This document shows positions 8,835 to 16,379 of a DNA stretch of 64,000 bases, one piece after another. The notes under the pieces are model-generated. The model was not told where the DNA came from and ran no database searches. It saw only the letters and a program-made list of their open reading frames with translations. Within the stretch, counting starts at the first letter, position 1. The number at the start of each line of letters is the position of its first letter. A program made the position numbers and the translations under genes. This stretch comes from Flavobacterium sp. xlx-214 (GTDB lineage: Bacteria; Bacteroidota; Bacteroidia; Flavobacteriales; Flavobacteriaceae), in assembly GCF_013874595.1 (NCBI RefSeq), contig NZ_CP059431.1, positions 1,798,001 to 1,862,000 on the forward strand, written 5' to 3'.

Positions 8835-10631
8835 TTAAAAACAATATTTGTTTTCGGCTATTACCTTTGCAGCAATAGTTTCTCTTAATTCAATAACATT
8901 AGGTTGGTTATCGTATTTTGTAAATCTACGTAAGCCCATTAACATCATACGTTGTTCATCTTCTTGCGCGTACGAAACAATACCTTCTTTACCTTTAGTG
9001 TAAATAATATCTACGGCGTTGTACAAATACAATTTAGCCATTGCAATTTGCTCTTTTACATTTGTTTCGCCTTGTGTAGCCGCTAATTTTTCGGTACGTA
9101 AAATAGTAGATTCTGCCATGTAAATTTCAATCAACATATCCGATGCACACATTAACAATTGCTGGTTTTCTTCTAACTCTGTTCCATATTTTTGTACAGC
9201 AGAACCTGCAACCATTAAAAAGGCTTTTTTCAATTTTGCAATCAATGCTTTTTCTTCAGCAAATAATGTTGAGTAATCAGGCATATCAAAATCAGGAATA
9301 CCCATTAATTCTTCACCCACTTTCATTGCTGGACCTAGTAAATCAACATGACCTTTCATTGCCTTTTTAATCAACATACCCACAGATAACATACGGTTAA
9401 TTTCGTTGGTACCTTCATAAATACGGGTGATGCGTGCATCTCTCCAAGCACTTTCCATTGGTGTATCTTCAGAAAAGCCCATTCCACCAAAAATTTGAAT
9501 TCCTTCATCAGCACAACTTTGCGCATCTTCAGAAACCGCCACTTTTAAAACAGAACATTCAATAGCAAATTCTTCTACACCTTTTAATTCTGCTTCTTGG
9601 TGCGAATTACCTTCTGCCAAACGAGCATTTACACGTTTTTCAATATCGCCTGCAGCTCTGTAACTAGCCGATTCGCCTGCGTACATGCTTGTTGTCATTT
9701 CAGCAATTTTTTTACGAATAGCTCCAAAATTTGCAATAGGTGTTTTAAACTGAATACGTTCATTAGCATATTCTACTGCTTTTGAAATAATGCGACGTTG
9801 TGAATCTAAACATGCAGCAGCTAATTTAATACGCCCCACGTTTAAAGCATTCATAGCAATTTTAAAGCCTTCGCCACGACCCGCCAACATATTTTCTACA
9901 GGCACTAACGTGTCGTTAAAAAATACCTGACGCGTAGAGCTTGCTCTAATACCTAATTTGTGCTCTTCTTCGCCTAACGTAATTCCGTTAGGGTTTGCAG
10001 GATCATAATCAATAATAAATCCTGTAATATTTTTATCGTCTTCTATACGTGCAAAAACAATCATTACGTGACAAAAACCTGCGTTTGATATCCACATTTT
10101 TTGTCCATTAATTTTGTAATGCGTACCATCAGCAGTTAATTCGGCTTTGGTTTTTCCTGAATTAGCATCAGATCCTGCACCTGGTTCTGTTAAACAATAC
10201 GATCCAAACCATTCACCAGAAGCCAATTTAGGAACGTATTTTAATTTTTGCTCTTCATTACCATACAACGTAATAGGCATAGTACCAATACCAGTATGTG
10301 CCCCAAAAGCTGTTGAAAAAGAACCTGATGCCCCTGAAATATAATCGCACGTTAATAATGTTGAAACAAAGCCCATACCTAAACCTCCGTAAGCCTCAGG
10401 AACAGCTACTCCTAAAAAGCCTAACTCACCCGCTTTACGCATTGTTTCTTCTGTAAAGGCATAATCTTTTTTCTCAAAACGTTCTTTATTAGGCCATAAT
10501 TCTCTGTCGACAAATTCTTTAACAGAATCGCGCATCATTTTTTGCTCCTCGCTAAAATCTTCAGGTGTAAATATATTTTGAGCTAAAGTTTCTTTAACTA
10601 AAAATTGCCCGCCTCTAGTGATATCTTCCAT
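8835..10631 (-). CDS. fadE: Acyl-CoA dehydrogenase, FadE type
   Basis: 598 residues, the long form (about 595) found as FadE/YusJ in Bacillus and in many Bacteroidota. It is an FAD enzyme that introduces the trans-2 double bond in the first step of beta-oxidation. Visible signatures are CLTEPGAGSDANS (substrate/FAD contact), KMWISNAG, the RIYEGTNEINR segment near the catalytic region, and a GMGFSEDTPMESAWRDARI stretch. The extra C-terminal domain of about 170 residues is normal for this form. It is the last gene of the fadN-fadA-fadE run; a four-helix-bundle gene sits between it and fadA. Confidence 0.95.
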   Translation of the reverse strand: MEDITRGGQFLVKETLAQNIFTPEDFSEEQKMMRDSVKEFVDRELWPNKERFEKKDYAFTEETMRKAGELGFLGVAVPEAYGGLGMGFVSTLLTCDYISGASGSFSTAFGAHTGIGTMPITLYGNEEQKLKYVPKLASGEWFGSYCLTEPGAGSDANSGKTKAELTADGTHYKINGQKMWISNAGFCHVMIVFARIEDDKNITGFIIDYDPANPNGITLGEEEHKLGIRASSTRQVFFNDTLVPVENMLAGRGEGFKIAMNALNVGRIKLAAACLDSQRRIISKAVEYANERIQFKTPIANFGAIRKKIAEMTTSMYAGESASYRAAGDIEKRVNARLAEGNSHQEAELKGVEEFAIECSVLKVAVSEDAQSCADEGIQIFGGMGFSEDTPMESAWRDARITRIYEGTNEINRMLSVGMLIKKAMKGHVDLLGPAMKVGEELMGIPDFDMPDYSTLFAEEKALIAKLKKAFLMVAGSAVQKYGTELEENQQLLMCASDMLIEIYMAESTILRTEKLAATQGETNVKEQIAMAKLYLYNAVDIIYTKGKEGIVSYAQEDEQRMMLMGLRRFTKYDNQPNVIELRETIAAKVIAENKYCF

Positions 10632-10645
10632 TGTTTATGTTTTTT

Positions 10646-11054
10646 AGAGAAAAGAAAATAGATGATAGACTATTTCAAATTGTTTTGAAAAGCCATTGTC
10701 ATGCGTTGAAATTCTTCTATTTTATTTTCAAGTTGATTAAAAAGTTCTTGATTTATATAATTTCTATGTTGTGTAATATGTAATTGAGTAAGTAATTCAA
10801 AAGATGATCCTAAAGAAACATCTAAAAAATGACTAAACGATTTATCTGTTCTTGCAGAACCTTCTGCAATATTCGATGGGATAGAAATAGAACAACGGCT
10901 AATTTGTGAATTAAGGCTGTATTTTTCGTGCATAGGAAAATTTAATAAGATATCAGAAATATTATTAGCTATCTCTAATGCTAATTGCCAAATCTTTAAA
11001 TTCTTATAATTATGTCGTTTCCCAATACTCATAACAATCTATTTTCTGTCCTCT
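10646..11054 (-). mobile_element. Inverted-repeat-bracketed four-helix-bundle cassette 1
   Basis: The S23-type gene is enclosed by an 18-base imperfect inverted repeat: 10646-10663 reads AGAGAAAAGAAAATAGAT and 11037-11054, read on the opposite strand, gives AGAGGACAGAAAATAGAT (16 of 18 identical). The right side has a second degenerate copy of the unit. The repeats lie outside the coding region and within the fadA-fadE intergenic space. The layout resembles the stem-flanked intervening sequences of 23S rRNA that encode the same protein family. Calling it mobile is inference; no target duplication is evident. Confidence 0.45.
10670..11032 (-). CDS. Four-helix bundle protein, S23/23S rRNA intervening-sequence family
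   Basis: 120 residues. The family signature is plain: KNLKIWQLALEIA at the start, SQISRCSISIPSNIAEGSAR in the middle, and FLDVSLGSSFELLTQL toward the end. Members form pentamers of four-helix bundles and were first seen inside 23S rRNA intervening sequences; their biochemical role is unknown. This copy is not in rRNA but between fadA and fadE on the same strand, enclosed by inverted repeats. A second, clearly diverged copy occupies the fadN-fadA gap, so the two are probably independent insertions and not a fresh tandem duplication. Confidence 0.92.
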   Translation of the reverse strand: MSIGKRHNYKNLKIWQLALEIANNISDILLNFPMHEKYSLNSQISRCSISIPSNIAEGSARTDKSFSHFLDVSLGSSFELLTQLHITQHRNYINQELFNQLENKIEEFQRMTMAFQNNLK

Positions 11055-11072
11055 ATTATCTATACCTCTTAA

Positions 11073-12254
11073 TTAAAGTAATTCATATATTCCAGCAGAA
11101 CCTTGTCCGGTACCAACGCACATGGTAACCATACCGTATTTATTACCACGTAACTTCATTTCGTTTAATAACTGTACGGTTAATTTTGCCCCAGTACAAC
11201 CTAATGGATGTCCTAAAGCAATGGCACCTCCGTTTACGTTTACAATATCAGGATTTAGTCCTAATTCACGCACTACAGCTAATGATTGAGATGAAAATGC
11301 TTCGTTTAACTCAATTAAATCGATATCTTTTTGCTGTAAACCTGCTTGTTTTAATGCTTTTGGAATAGCTTTTACAGGACCAATACCCATAATACGAGGT
11401 TCAACTCCTGCCGATGCAAAGGATACTAAACGGGCAATAGGCTCTAAATTTAATTCTTTGACCATTTCTTCAGACATCACCAAAACAAAAGCGGCACCGT
11501 CTGACATTTGAGATGAATTTCCTGCAGTTACAGAACCATCAGCAGCAAATACAGGTCGTAATTTTGCTAATGCTTCAATAGAAGTATCTGCTCTAGGACC
11601 TTCGTCTTTTGTTACTGTATAACTTTTGGTTTCTTTTTTACCATTAGCGTTTACAAACGTTTCTTCAACGGTAATAGGAACAATTTGCGAATCGAATTTA
11701 CCTTCAGCTTGTGCTTTAATTGCTTTTTGATGAGACTCATAAGCAAACTTGTCTTGATCTTCACGCGAAACATTAAATTGTTTAGCTACTGCTTCTGCTG
11801 TTAAGCCCATTCCCCAATAATAATCTTCGTGACCTTCTTTGGCTACTTTATAGTCGGGTGTAGGTTTAAAACCACCCATAGGAATGTAACTCATTGATTC
11901 TGCGCCACCTGCAATAATACAATCGGCCATACCGCTTTGAATTTTTGCTGTTGCCATACCAATGGTTTCAATACCCGATGCGCAATAACGATTAACGGTA
12001 ACCCCAGGAACATCGGTAATTTTTAAGCCCATTAAAGAAATTAATCGACCCATATTTAAACCTTGTTCAGCTTCGGGCATAGCGTTACCAACCATTACGT
12101 CATCAATACGTGTTTTGTCTAACTGCGGTACTTCATTCATCATCCACTCAATGGTTTCTGCAGCTAGCTCATCAGGTCTTTTAAATCGAAACAAACCTTT
12201 AGGGGCTTTCCCAACGGCTGTTCTGTATGCTTTTACTATATATGCTGTTTTCAT
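11073..12254 (-). CDS. fadA: Acetyl-CoA C-acyltransferase (3-ketoacyl-CoA thiolase)
   Basis: 393 residues, typical thiolase length. It cleaves 3-ketoacyl-CoA with CoA in the last step of beta-oxidation. The nucleophile Cys91 lies in [12 protein letters not shown]; the His is in [18 protein letters not shown] and the second Cys in [21 protein letters not shown] is the usual signature. It follows fadN on the same strand and precedes fadE, so the three supply dehydrogenation, hydration, oxidation and thiolysis. Both neighbouring gaps hold a four-helix-bundle cassette. Confidence 0.97.
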   Translation of the reverse strand: MKTAYIVKAYRTAVGKAPKGLFRFKRPDELAAETIEWMMNEVPQLDKTRIDDVMVGNAMPEAEQGLNMGRLISLMGLKITDVPGVTVNRYCASGIETIGMATAKIQSGMADCIIAGGAESMSYIPMGGFKPTPDYKVAKEGHEDYYWGMGLTAEAVAKQFNVSREDQDKFAYESHQKAIKAQAEGKFDSQIVPITVEETFVNANGKKETKSYTVTKDEGPRADTSIEALAKLRPVFAADGSVTAGNSSQMSDGAAFVLVMSEEMVKELNLEPIARLVSFASAGVEPRIMGIGPVKAIPKALKQAGLQQKDIDLIELNEAFSSQSLAVVRELGLNPDIVNVNGGAIALGHPLGCTGAKLTVQLLNEMKLRGNKYGMVTMCVGTGQGSAGIYELL

Positions 12255-12261
12255 TTGTTAA

Positions 12262-12720
12262 AGTATTAAGATTGGAGTATTAAGTATTAAGACTTTTTTC
12301 CAATCGATATTATTATTGGTTAGTATTTAAGGTTTTCTGAAAAGAAAAATTCATATTTGAGATCTCGACTAATTGATTTATTATTGGCTGAATAGTTTCT
12401 TCATCAATTAATTTTAATCTTTTTGCAAGTATTAACTGTGTTATTAATTCAAAAGTAGAACCATTTGCTATTCCTAAAAACTGAATAAACTCTTTATTGT
12501 GATTTCTACCTGCACCTTCAGTTATATTAGAAGGTATAGAAACTGCACATTTTTTTATTTGATGAATTAAATTGAACTTTTCATCATTTGGTAAAATCAA
12601 TGAAATCTCATAAACTTTAATTGCAATATCCATTGCTTTTTGCCAAATTTTTAGTTTCTCAAAATTGTGCATATTCGGTTCTATTTTTGTCTTAGTACTT
12701 AATACTAACGTCTTAATACT
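12262..12720 (-). mobile_element. Inverted-repeat-bracketed four-helix-bundle cassette 2
   Basis: A 32-base inverted repeat encloses the second S23-type gene: 12262-12293 and 12689-12720 agree at 27 of 32 positions when one is read on the other strand. Each arm is itself built from direct copies of AGTATTAAG. The right arm ends at 12720, inside the TAG stop codon of fadN (12719-12721), and the left arm begins 7 bases from the fadA ATG. The cassette therefore fills the intergenic space exactly. Mobility is inferred from structure. Confidence 0.55.
12313..12672 (-). CDS. Four-helix bundle protein, S23/23S rRNA intervening-sequence family
   Basis: 119 residues with the same family marks as the copy 1.6 kb downstream: FEKLKIWQKAMDIA, HQIKKCAVSIPSNITEGAGR and FLGIANGSTFELITQL. 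The two copies differ at many positions, including the N-terminus and tail. It lies between fadN and fadA in the same orientation and would be on the fad transcript. The enclosing inverted repeats could fold into a long hairpin in that transcript, much as intervening sequences do in 23S rRNA. The function of the family is not known. Confidence 0.92.
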   Translation of the reverse strand: MHNFEKLKIWQKAMDIAIKVYEISLILPNDEKFNLIHQIKKCAVSIPSNITEGAGRNHNKEFIQFLGIANGSTFELITQLILAKRLKLIDEETIQPIINQLVEISNMNFSFQKTLNTNQ

Positions 12721-15109
12721 AATTTCTCAATGGTTTTCCTTTAGTTAACATAAACTGAATACGCTCTAATGTTTTACGTTCGGTTGTCAACGAAAGAAAG
12801 GCTTCACGTTCTAAATCTAAAAGGTATTGTTCTGTAACTAATGTTGGTTCAGACAAGTCGCCACCTGCCATAACATACGCTAATTTATTAGCAATTTTAC
12901 GGTCGTGTTCTGAGATGTAATGTCCTGCCATCATACCATCAGTTCCTACTAAGAATGCACCTAAGGCTTGCTTACCTAAAGCTAAAACATCTTTTCTGCG
13001 TACAGGTTGTGTATAACCTGCTTCGGCTAATAAAAGGGCTTGTTTTTTAGCTTCGGCTATTTGGCGGTCTTTGTTTACTACAATGGTATCTCTACCTTTT
13101 AATAAGTAACCTAAATCATAAGCTTCGTATGCCGATGTAGATACTTTTGCAGTTCCTACATTTAAGAAATATTCTTGCAAGATGTTTAGTTTTACATCGT
13201 TTTTCTTGTATAAATCAGAAGCACGTAATGCCATTTCTTTAGAGCCACCGCCACCAGGAATAACCCCAACACCAAACTCTACCAAACCAATATAACTTTC
13301 TGCAGCTACAACAGCTTTATCGGCGTGCATGGTTAATTCGCAACCACCACCTAAGGTCATACCGTGAGAAGCTGCAATAACAGGAATTGCCGAATAACGT
13401 AAACGCATCATGGTATCTTGAAACGATTTTATGGCAAAATTTAACTCGTCGTATTCCTGTTCAACTGCCATCATAAAAATCATTCCTAAATTGGCACCAA
13501 CTGAAAAATTAGCTCCTTGATTACCAATAACCAAACCGTTGAATTCTTTTTCGGCTAATTCTATTGATTTGTTAATACCATTGATAACACCGCCGCCTAA
13601 TGAATTCATTTTTGAATGAAATTCTAAGTTTAAGATGCCATCGCCTAAATCAAATAAAGTACTGTCGCTATTGCCCCAAACTTTTTTATTAGCGCGTATA
13701 TTGTCTAAAATAATAAAGGCGTCTTGTCCTGGAATTTTCTTTTGTTGTTTTGAAGGAATGTCGTAATAAAACGTGGTACCTTCTTTTACAGTATAAAAAG
13801 AATTGTTGCCCGATGCTAACATATCGGTAACCCAAGCAGCAGCTTTTTCACCTTCTTGATTGATCATATCTAAACCAGCTTGTACACCAATAGCATCCCA
13901 AATTTGGAAAGGACCAAATTCCCAACCAAAACCTGCTTTCATGGCATCATCAATTTTATACAAATCGTCTGTAATTTCTGGAATTCTGTTTGATACATAC
14001 GCAAACAAACCAGCAAACGATTTACGGTAAAAATCGCCTGCTTTGTCTTTACCTTTAACCAATACTTTAAAACGATCGATTACTTTCTCAATGGTTTTGG
14101 TTAGCTCTAAGGTTTGAAAAGATGCTTTTTTAGCTTCGCGGTATTCTAAAGTATTTAAATCGAGTGATAAAATATCTTTATCTACTTTTTTATAAAAACC
14201 TTGTTTTGTTTTACTACCCAACCATTTGTTTTCCATCATGGTATTAATGAAATCGGGTAATTTAAACAAATTATGTGCTTCATCGTTTGGACAATTTTCA
14301 TACAAACCATTGGCAACGTGCACTAAGGTATCTAAACCAACGACATCAACTGTACGGAAAGTTGCCGATTTAGGACGACCAATTACTGGCCCGGTTAGTT
14401 TATCAACTTCTTCAATGGTTAAATCTAAATCTTTTACCAAATGAAAAATACTCATAATACCATAAATACCAATGCGGTTACCAATAAAGGCAGGTGTATC
14501 TTTGGCTATAACCGAAGTTTTTCCCAAAAACTGTTCGCCGTAATTGTTTAAAAAGTCTAAAACTTCTGGTTTTGTTTTTGGACCAGGAATGATTTCAAAC
14601 AATTTTAAATAACGCACTGGGTTAAAGAAGTGCGTTCCGCAGAAATGCTCTTGAAAATCTTCGCTTCTGCCTTCGCTCATAAAGTGAATTGGAATTCCAG
14701 AGGTATTAGACGTAATTAAAGTACCTGGCTTGCGGTATTTTTCAATTTGCTCATACACTGCTTTTTTAATATCCAAACGCTCTACAACAACTTCAATAAT
14801 CCAATCGTAATCTTTTATTTTAGAAAGATCATCGGTTGTGTTACCTGTTGTAATTCTTTCGGCAAATTTCTTATCGTAGATAGGAGAGGGACTCGATTTT
14901 AAAGCAGCCGCTAAATTTTCGTTTACAATACGATTGCGCACCGCTTTACTTTCTAATGTTAATCCTTTTTTCTCTTCGATTTCATTTAATTGATTTGGAA
15001 CAATATCCAAAAGCAATACTTCTACACCAATATTGGCAAAATGGCAGGCAATACCAGATCCCATAATACCAGATCCGATAACGACTACTTTTTTAATTCT
15101 TCTTTTCAT
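12719..15109 (-). CDS. fadN: 3-hydroxyacyl-CoA dehydrogenase / enoyl-CoA hydratase, FadN type
   Basis: 796 residues. Order of domains: N-terminal NAD-binding 3-hydroxyacyl-CoA dehydrogenase (GSGIMGSG at 12-19, HFFNPVRYLKLFEII, DTPAFIGNRIG), its helical domains, then a C-terminal enoyl-CoA hydratase/crotonase domain (GLVIGNQGANFSVGANL, GGGCELTMHADKAVVA). This order is that of Bacillus FadN/YusL, the reverse of E. coli FadB. It does the hydration and NAD-dependent oxidation steps of beta-oxidation. It starts 23 bases after marR, so the regulator probably heads the operon. Its TAG stop shares bases with the inverted-repeat arm of the adjoining cassette. Confidence 0.95.
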   Translation of the reverse strand: MKRRIKKVVVIGSGIMGSGIACHFANIGVEVLLLDIVPNQLNEIEEKKGLTLESKAVRNRIVNENLAAALKSSPSPIYDKKFAERITTGNTTDDLSKIKDYDWIIEVVVERLDIKKAVYEQIEKYRKPGTLITSNTSGIPIHFMSEGRSEDFQEHFCGTHFFNPVRYLKLFEIIPGPKTKPEVLDFLNNYGEQFLGKTSVIAKDTPAFIGNRIGIYGIMSIFHLVKDLDLTIEEVDKLTGPVIGRPKSATFRTVDVVGLDTLVHVANGLYENCPNDEAHNLFKLPDFINTMMENKWLGSKTKQGFYKKVDKDILSLDLNTLEYREAKKASFQTLELTKTIEKVIDRFKVLVKGKDKAGDFYRKSFAGLFAYVSNRIPEITDDLYKIDDAMKAGFGWEFGPFQIWDAIGVQAGLDMINQEGEKAAAWVTDMLASGNNSFYTVKEGTTFYYDIPSKQQKKIPGQDAFIILDNIRANKKVWGNSDSTLFDLGDGILNLEFHSKMNSLGGGVINGINKSIELAEKEFNGLVIGNQGANFSVGANLGMIFMMAVEQEYDELNFAIKSFQDTMMRLRYSAIPVIAASHGMTLGGGCELTMHADKAVVAAESYIGLVEFGVGVIPGGGGSKEMALRASDLYKKNDVKLNILQEYFLNVGTAKVSTSAYEAYDLGYLLKGRDTIVVNKDRQIAEAKKQALLLAEAGYTQPVRRKDVLALGKQALGAFLVGTDGMMAGHYISEHDRKIANKLAYVMAGGDLSEPTLVTEQYLLDLEREAFLSLTTERKTLERIQFMLTKGKPLRN

Positions 15110-15132
15110 TATTATATGAAGTTTGATGGTTC

Positions 15133-15561
15133 TTAATATATTTCTTTGGCAGCTATTAGCTCTTGAATTTTCTCTGACATACCTATAAAAGTAGCTATTT
15201 CTTGTTGCGAAAAGGTTTCTAAAAGTTTATCATTAAACTTTAATACCGTTTCTTTAGAAAGGGCTCTTTTTTCTACACCTAAAGGCGTTAGATAAATATT
15301 TACGCCTCTGCCATCTGTAGGATTTTTCTTTTTATAGATCAATCCTTTTTCTTCCATTGTTTTAAGGGTACGCGTTAGGCTAGTAGCTTCCATACCTAAG
15401 CGTGGTGCCAAAGCAGTTGAAGGCGTACCTTCTTTATCAATATTTAACAAAGCATAACCCAAAGCCATAGTTGCGCCATATTTTGAAGCTTCTTCATTAT
15501 ACATACGTGCAATAGCTTGCCAAGTTGCTTTTATAACCGAATCGGTTGTGATGCTTTTCAT
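15133..15561 (-). CDS. MarR-family transcriptional regulator of the fad operon
   Basis: 142 residues from the ATG at 15561; a more distal in-frame start would place the operator palindrome inside the gene and add a hydrophobic stretch foreign to MarR. The winged helix is visible: LNIDKEGTPSTALAPRLGMEATSLTRTLKTMEEKGLIYKKKNPTDGRGVNIYLTPLG shows recognition helix and wing. It is the first gene before fadN with a 23-base gap. A 26-bp perfect palindrome overlaps its promoter-like region, so autoregulation and control of fadN-A-E is likely, perhaps answering to acyl-CoA or fatty acid. The ligand is inference. Confidence 0.9.
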   Translation of the reverse strand: MKSITTDSVIKATWQAIARMYNEEASKYGATMALGYALLNIDKEGTPSTALAPRLGMEATSLTRTLKTMEEKGLIYKKKNPTDGRGVNIYLTPLGVEKRALSKETVLKFNDKLLETFSQQEIATFIGMSEKIQELIAAKEIY

Positions 15562-15581
15562 CTCAAAATAAGTTATTATAC

Positions 15582-15589
15582 CAAATATA
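15582..15589 (-). promoter_or_regulatory. Candidate -7 promoter element of marR-fadN
   Basis: TATATTTG on the minus strand matches TAnnTTTG and ends 21 bases before the marR ATG. A -33 box at normal spacing would fall inside the adjacent palindrome. Confidence 0.5.
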
Positions 15590-15594
15590 ATAAA

Positions 15595-15620
15595 AAAATA
15601 GTATGCATGCATACTATTTT
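15595..15620. promoter_or_regulatory. 26-bp perfect palindrome, probable MarR operator
   Basis: Positions 15595-15620 are identical on both strands; the centre reads TAGTATGCATGCATACTA. It starts 5 bases beyond the -7 element toward the -33 region, where a dimeric MarR protein would block RNA polymerase. There is no coding function across it and no T run that would make it a terminator. Confidence 0.7.
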
Positions 15621-15647
15621 AGATTTATTTTTTTGTTAAAATATTTT

Positions 15648-16373
15648 TTAGAATCTTTTCCAGAATTGCCACCATCTTTTTTTTACATATTCAATTGCTA
15701 CTTCGCCTGTAAAAGCTAATTGTTCGTCTTCTTTAAGGTATAAATTTTTTTTAATATGCCAATCAATTTTGTAAGCACGAACACTCAACTTTTCAAAACC
15801 AAGATACTCTACTAAAATTGTAATATAATCTTCTGAAATATCTTCAGAAAGTGTAAAGGAAAAATTTCCATCTGAATCAGTTTTTGTTTTTAAGTTTAAC
15901 TCTTTAATAAAAACTTCAACACCTGGAATAGAATCCTCAAAATCAGTTAAAACTTGCCCTGTTATAGTATTTTTTAAAGTATCAGTTTTGATTTGTTTTA
16001 AATCGAGTCTTTTGAAATTTGTATTGCTTTTAGAAACGCTAACACTTTTTGTTTTTTCTGATAAAGGAATTGCGAAAAGACTACCCGTTGATCCTAATAA
16101 AAAAACAGCTGCTAATGTTTTAACTATTTTAAAGTTATTTTTTTTAGAAGGAATTTCTATTGGTTTATTTAGCTGATGTGTAGACAATCTACCACAGAAA
16201 CTACCTTTAGAACTTTCAATAATCTCAACAATTTCTTTATTACTGCGTTTTGTAAAATCAATCACTTCTTTAGAACATTGCATACAAAATTTACCTCTAT
16301 GTTGAGGTTGCATTGCATTCCAATTTTCACTGCAAGGTTCTTGAATATTTAATTGATAACTTGTTTTCAACAC
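15648..16373 (-). CDS. Membrane protein with Cys-rich cytoplasmic domain and carboxypeptidase-like regulatory domain
   Basis: 241 residues. The N-terminal domain (1-65) has four cysteines at 14, 30, 33 and 60, with the C30-x2-C33 pair in GKFCMQCSKEVIDFT; this resembles a metal or iron-sulfur site, but that is inference. A membrane segment follows (about 86-104). Next comes a beta-sandwich of the CarboxypepD_reg/CNA-B type (GQVLTDFEDSIPGVEVFIKE ... DGNFSFTL), then a short basic Trp-rich tail (KKRWWQFWKRF). This domain pairing recurs in Bacteroidota proteins of unknown role. It begins 6 bases after fadD ends, so the two are probably one transcript. Confidence 0.8.
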   Translation of the reverse strand: MLKTSYQLNIQEPCSENWNAMQPQHRGKFCMQCSKEVIDFTKRSNKEIVEIIESSKGSFCGRLSTHQLNKPIEIPSKKNNFKIVKTLAAVFLLGSTGSLFAIPLSEKTKSVSVSKSNTNFKRLDLKQIKTDTLKNTITGQVLTDFEDSIPGVEVFIKELNLKTKTDSDGNFSFTLSEDISEDYITILVEYLGFEKLSVRAYKIDWHIKKNLYLKEDEQLAFTGEVAIEYVKKRWWQFWKRF

Positions 16374-16379
16374 AAATAA

